Below are positions 43,572 through 44,034 of a stretch of 44,034 nucleotides of DNA, piece by piece. Both the position numbers and the translations under genes were made by a program. This stretch comes from an uncultured Oscillospiraceae bacterium (GTDB lineage: Bacteria; Bacillota; Clostridia; Oscillospirales; Ruminococcaceae). A model generated the notes under the pieces. The model searched no databases, was not told the DNA's origin, and worked only from the letters and a program-made list of their open reading frames with translations. Every line of letters begins with the position of its first letter. The first letter of the stretch is position 1. Location: contig CAKSEE010000020.1 of assembly GCA_934446455.1 (NCBI GenBank), positions 1-44,034 of the forward strand, read 5' to 3'.

Positions 43572-43759
43572 ATGAAGGAATAAGCGCACAGACGCTCGCC
43601 GCAATAGCCGAGGCAGGTATCCTTGTGATATCCGGAATAATCGGCTTAGCTACTGAGCGTCGAAAGGACGAGAAGCGCAGCCAGCTTCAGCAGAAAATCG
43701 ACGACGCAGAACGTGAAATGAAACGCCTCGACAGCACGGACTTCCGGCTGAAGAAGTAG
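43572..43759 (+). pseudogene. small membrane/coiled-coil protein gene with a one-base frameshift at codon 3
   Basis: A strong site GAGGAGGTGATCCG precedes ATG AAG GAA TAA (43572-43583). One base out of frame, from 43580 to TAG at 43757, a 59-residue frame reads ISAQTLAAIAEAGILVISG, IIGLATERRKDEKRSQ and LQQKIDDAEREMKRLDSTDF: one hydrophobic helix followed by a coiled coil. One extra A after GAA would join the start to this frame. Architecture recalls small phage or mobile-element membrane proteins, but no family is recognised. Confidence 0.6.
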
Positions 43760-43801
43760 TTTATTTCGGTTTACCCTGCACCAGATTTTCACAACAGAGC
43801 A

Positions 43802-43847
43802 CAGCCCCGTTGCCGTGATATAAATTCACGGTAGCGGGGCTTTTGTT
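43802..43847 (+). terminator. rho-independent terminator after the small membrane ORF
   Basis: Stem AGCCCCG-TTGCCGTGA / TCACGGTAG-CGGGGCT followed by TTTTGTTTTG. Confidence 0.88.
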
Positions 43848-43891
43848 TTGCTCACAAACCGCATAACAGAGCCACACAGGAGGTAACAGAA

Positions 43892-44034
43892 ATGTTCAGC
43901 AACCCAAGATACAGCACAAGAGGAATATCGGAAACAGTCCCCATACTGACACAAATAATCCTCTGGAACTGCATCGACAGCATGAAAACCGAAAAGGATT
44001 ATCTTCAGGTTTTCAAACTCACGGCAAAGGACCA
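43892..44034 (+). CDS. DUF960 family protein, partial (runs off the window)
   Basis: AGGAGG lies eight bases before the ATG. The first 47 residues, MFSNPRYSTRGISETVPILT then QIILWNCIDSM and KDYLQVFKLTAKD, match the opening of DUF960 proteins (MF-x-N-x-RY-x-T-x-GI, LW-x-x-ID, DYLQVF). This family is common in Firmicutes, often near plasmid or conjugative genes; its function is unknown. The 3' end is outside the window. Confidence 0.85.
   Translation, partial: MFSNPRYSTRGISETVPILTQIILWNCIDSMKTEKDYLQVFKLTAKD

Overview
The window looks like a chromosomal segment of a low-GC-phylum (Bacillota) gut-type Clostridium relative, most likely Oscillospiraceae/Ruminococcaceae. This is inferred from gene content (Xpt, BMP-type nucleoside transporter, CIRCE-controlled Hsp20, DUF2975/Xre pair, DUF3343/cysteine desulfurase pair), strong sigma-A promoters (TTGACA-N17-TATAAT), AGGAGG ribosome sites and a GC-rich third codon position. 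Species cannot be named from sequence alone.

Layout. 1-2.1 kb: a 72-nt-period direct repeat and two tandem paralogous SUKH-3-type immunity genes (minus strand). 2.2-3.6 kb: cysteine desulfurase-like enzyme with a DUF3343 partner (minus). 3.8-7.6 kb: polar amino-acid ABC importer (lipoprotein, permease, ATPase) plus a DMT exporter. 7.7-14.8 kb: FAD-dependent dehydrogenase, xanthine phosphoribosyltransferase and a BMP/Nup nucleoside ABC importer, i.e. a purine-salvage block. 14.8-15.9 kb: galE. 16.0-17.7 kb (minus): an isolated two-gene operon encoding a Cas5d-like and a short Cas8c-like protein, with no cas3, cas7, cas1, cas2 or array beside it. 18.0-21.4 kb: ilvB-ilvN-ilvC. 21.9-25.8 kb: leuS, a polysaccharide deacetylase and a response regulator lacking its phospho-acceptor Asp. 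25.9-28.8 kb (minus): a large propeller/HD-GYP sensor with a structured leader. 29.1-32.2 kb: small membrane proteins and an Xre regulator. 32.2-34.5 kb (minus): CIRCE-controlled Hsp20 and hybrid-cluster protein. 34.6-43.2 kb: a complete type I-C CRISPR-Cas operon (cas3-cas5-cas8-[internal cas11]-cas7-cas4-cas1-cas2) followed by its leader and an array of 11 identical 33-nt repeats plus a decayed terminal repeat. 43.2-44.0 kb: an accessory edge with a frameshifted excisionase-like gene, a frameshifted small membrane ORF and the start of a DUF960 gene.

The most unusual item is the orphan cas5-cas8-like pair at 15991-17690. Both reading frames are intact, share a 4-nt GTGA overlap, and have their own promoter and ribosome site. 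The Cas5 keeps the Tyr and His of the Cas5d nuclease centre (Lys replaced by Arg). The Cas8 aligns along the body of the canonical Cas8c encoded 20 kb away but lacks the C-terminal part that encodes Cas11c. It could be a partial, nuclease-less Cascade that borrows Cas7 and crRNA from the main locus, a repurposed RNA-binding module, or a well-preserved relic; sequence alone cannot decide.
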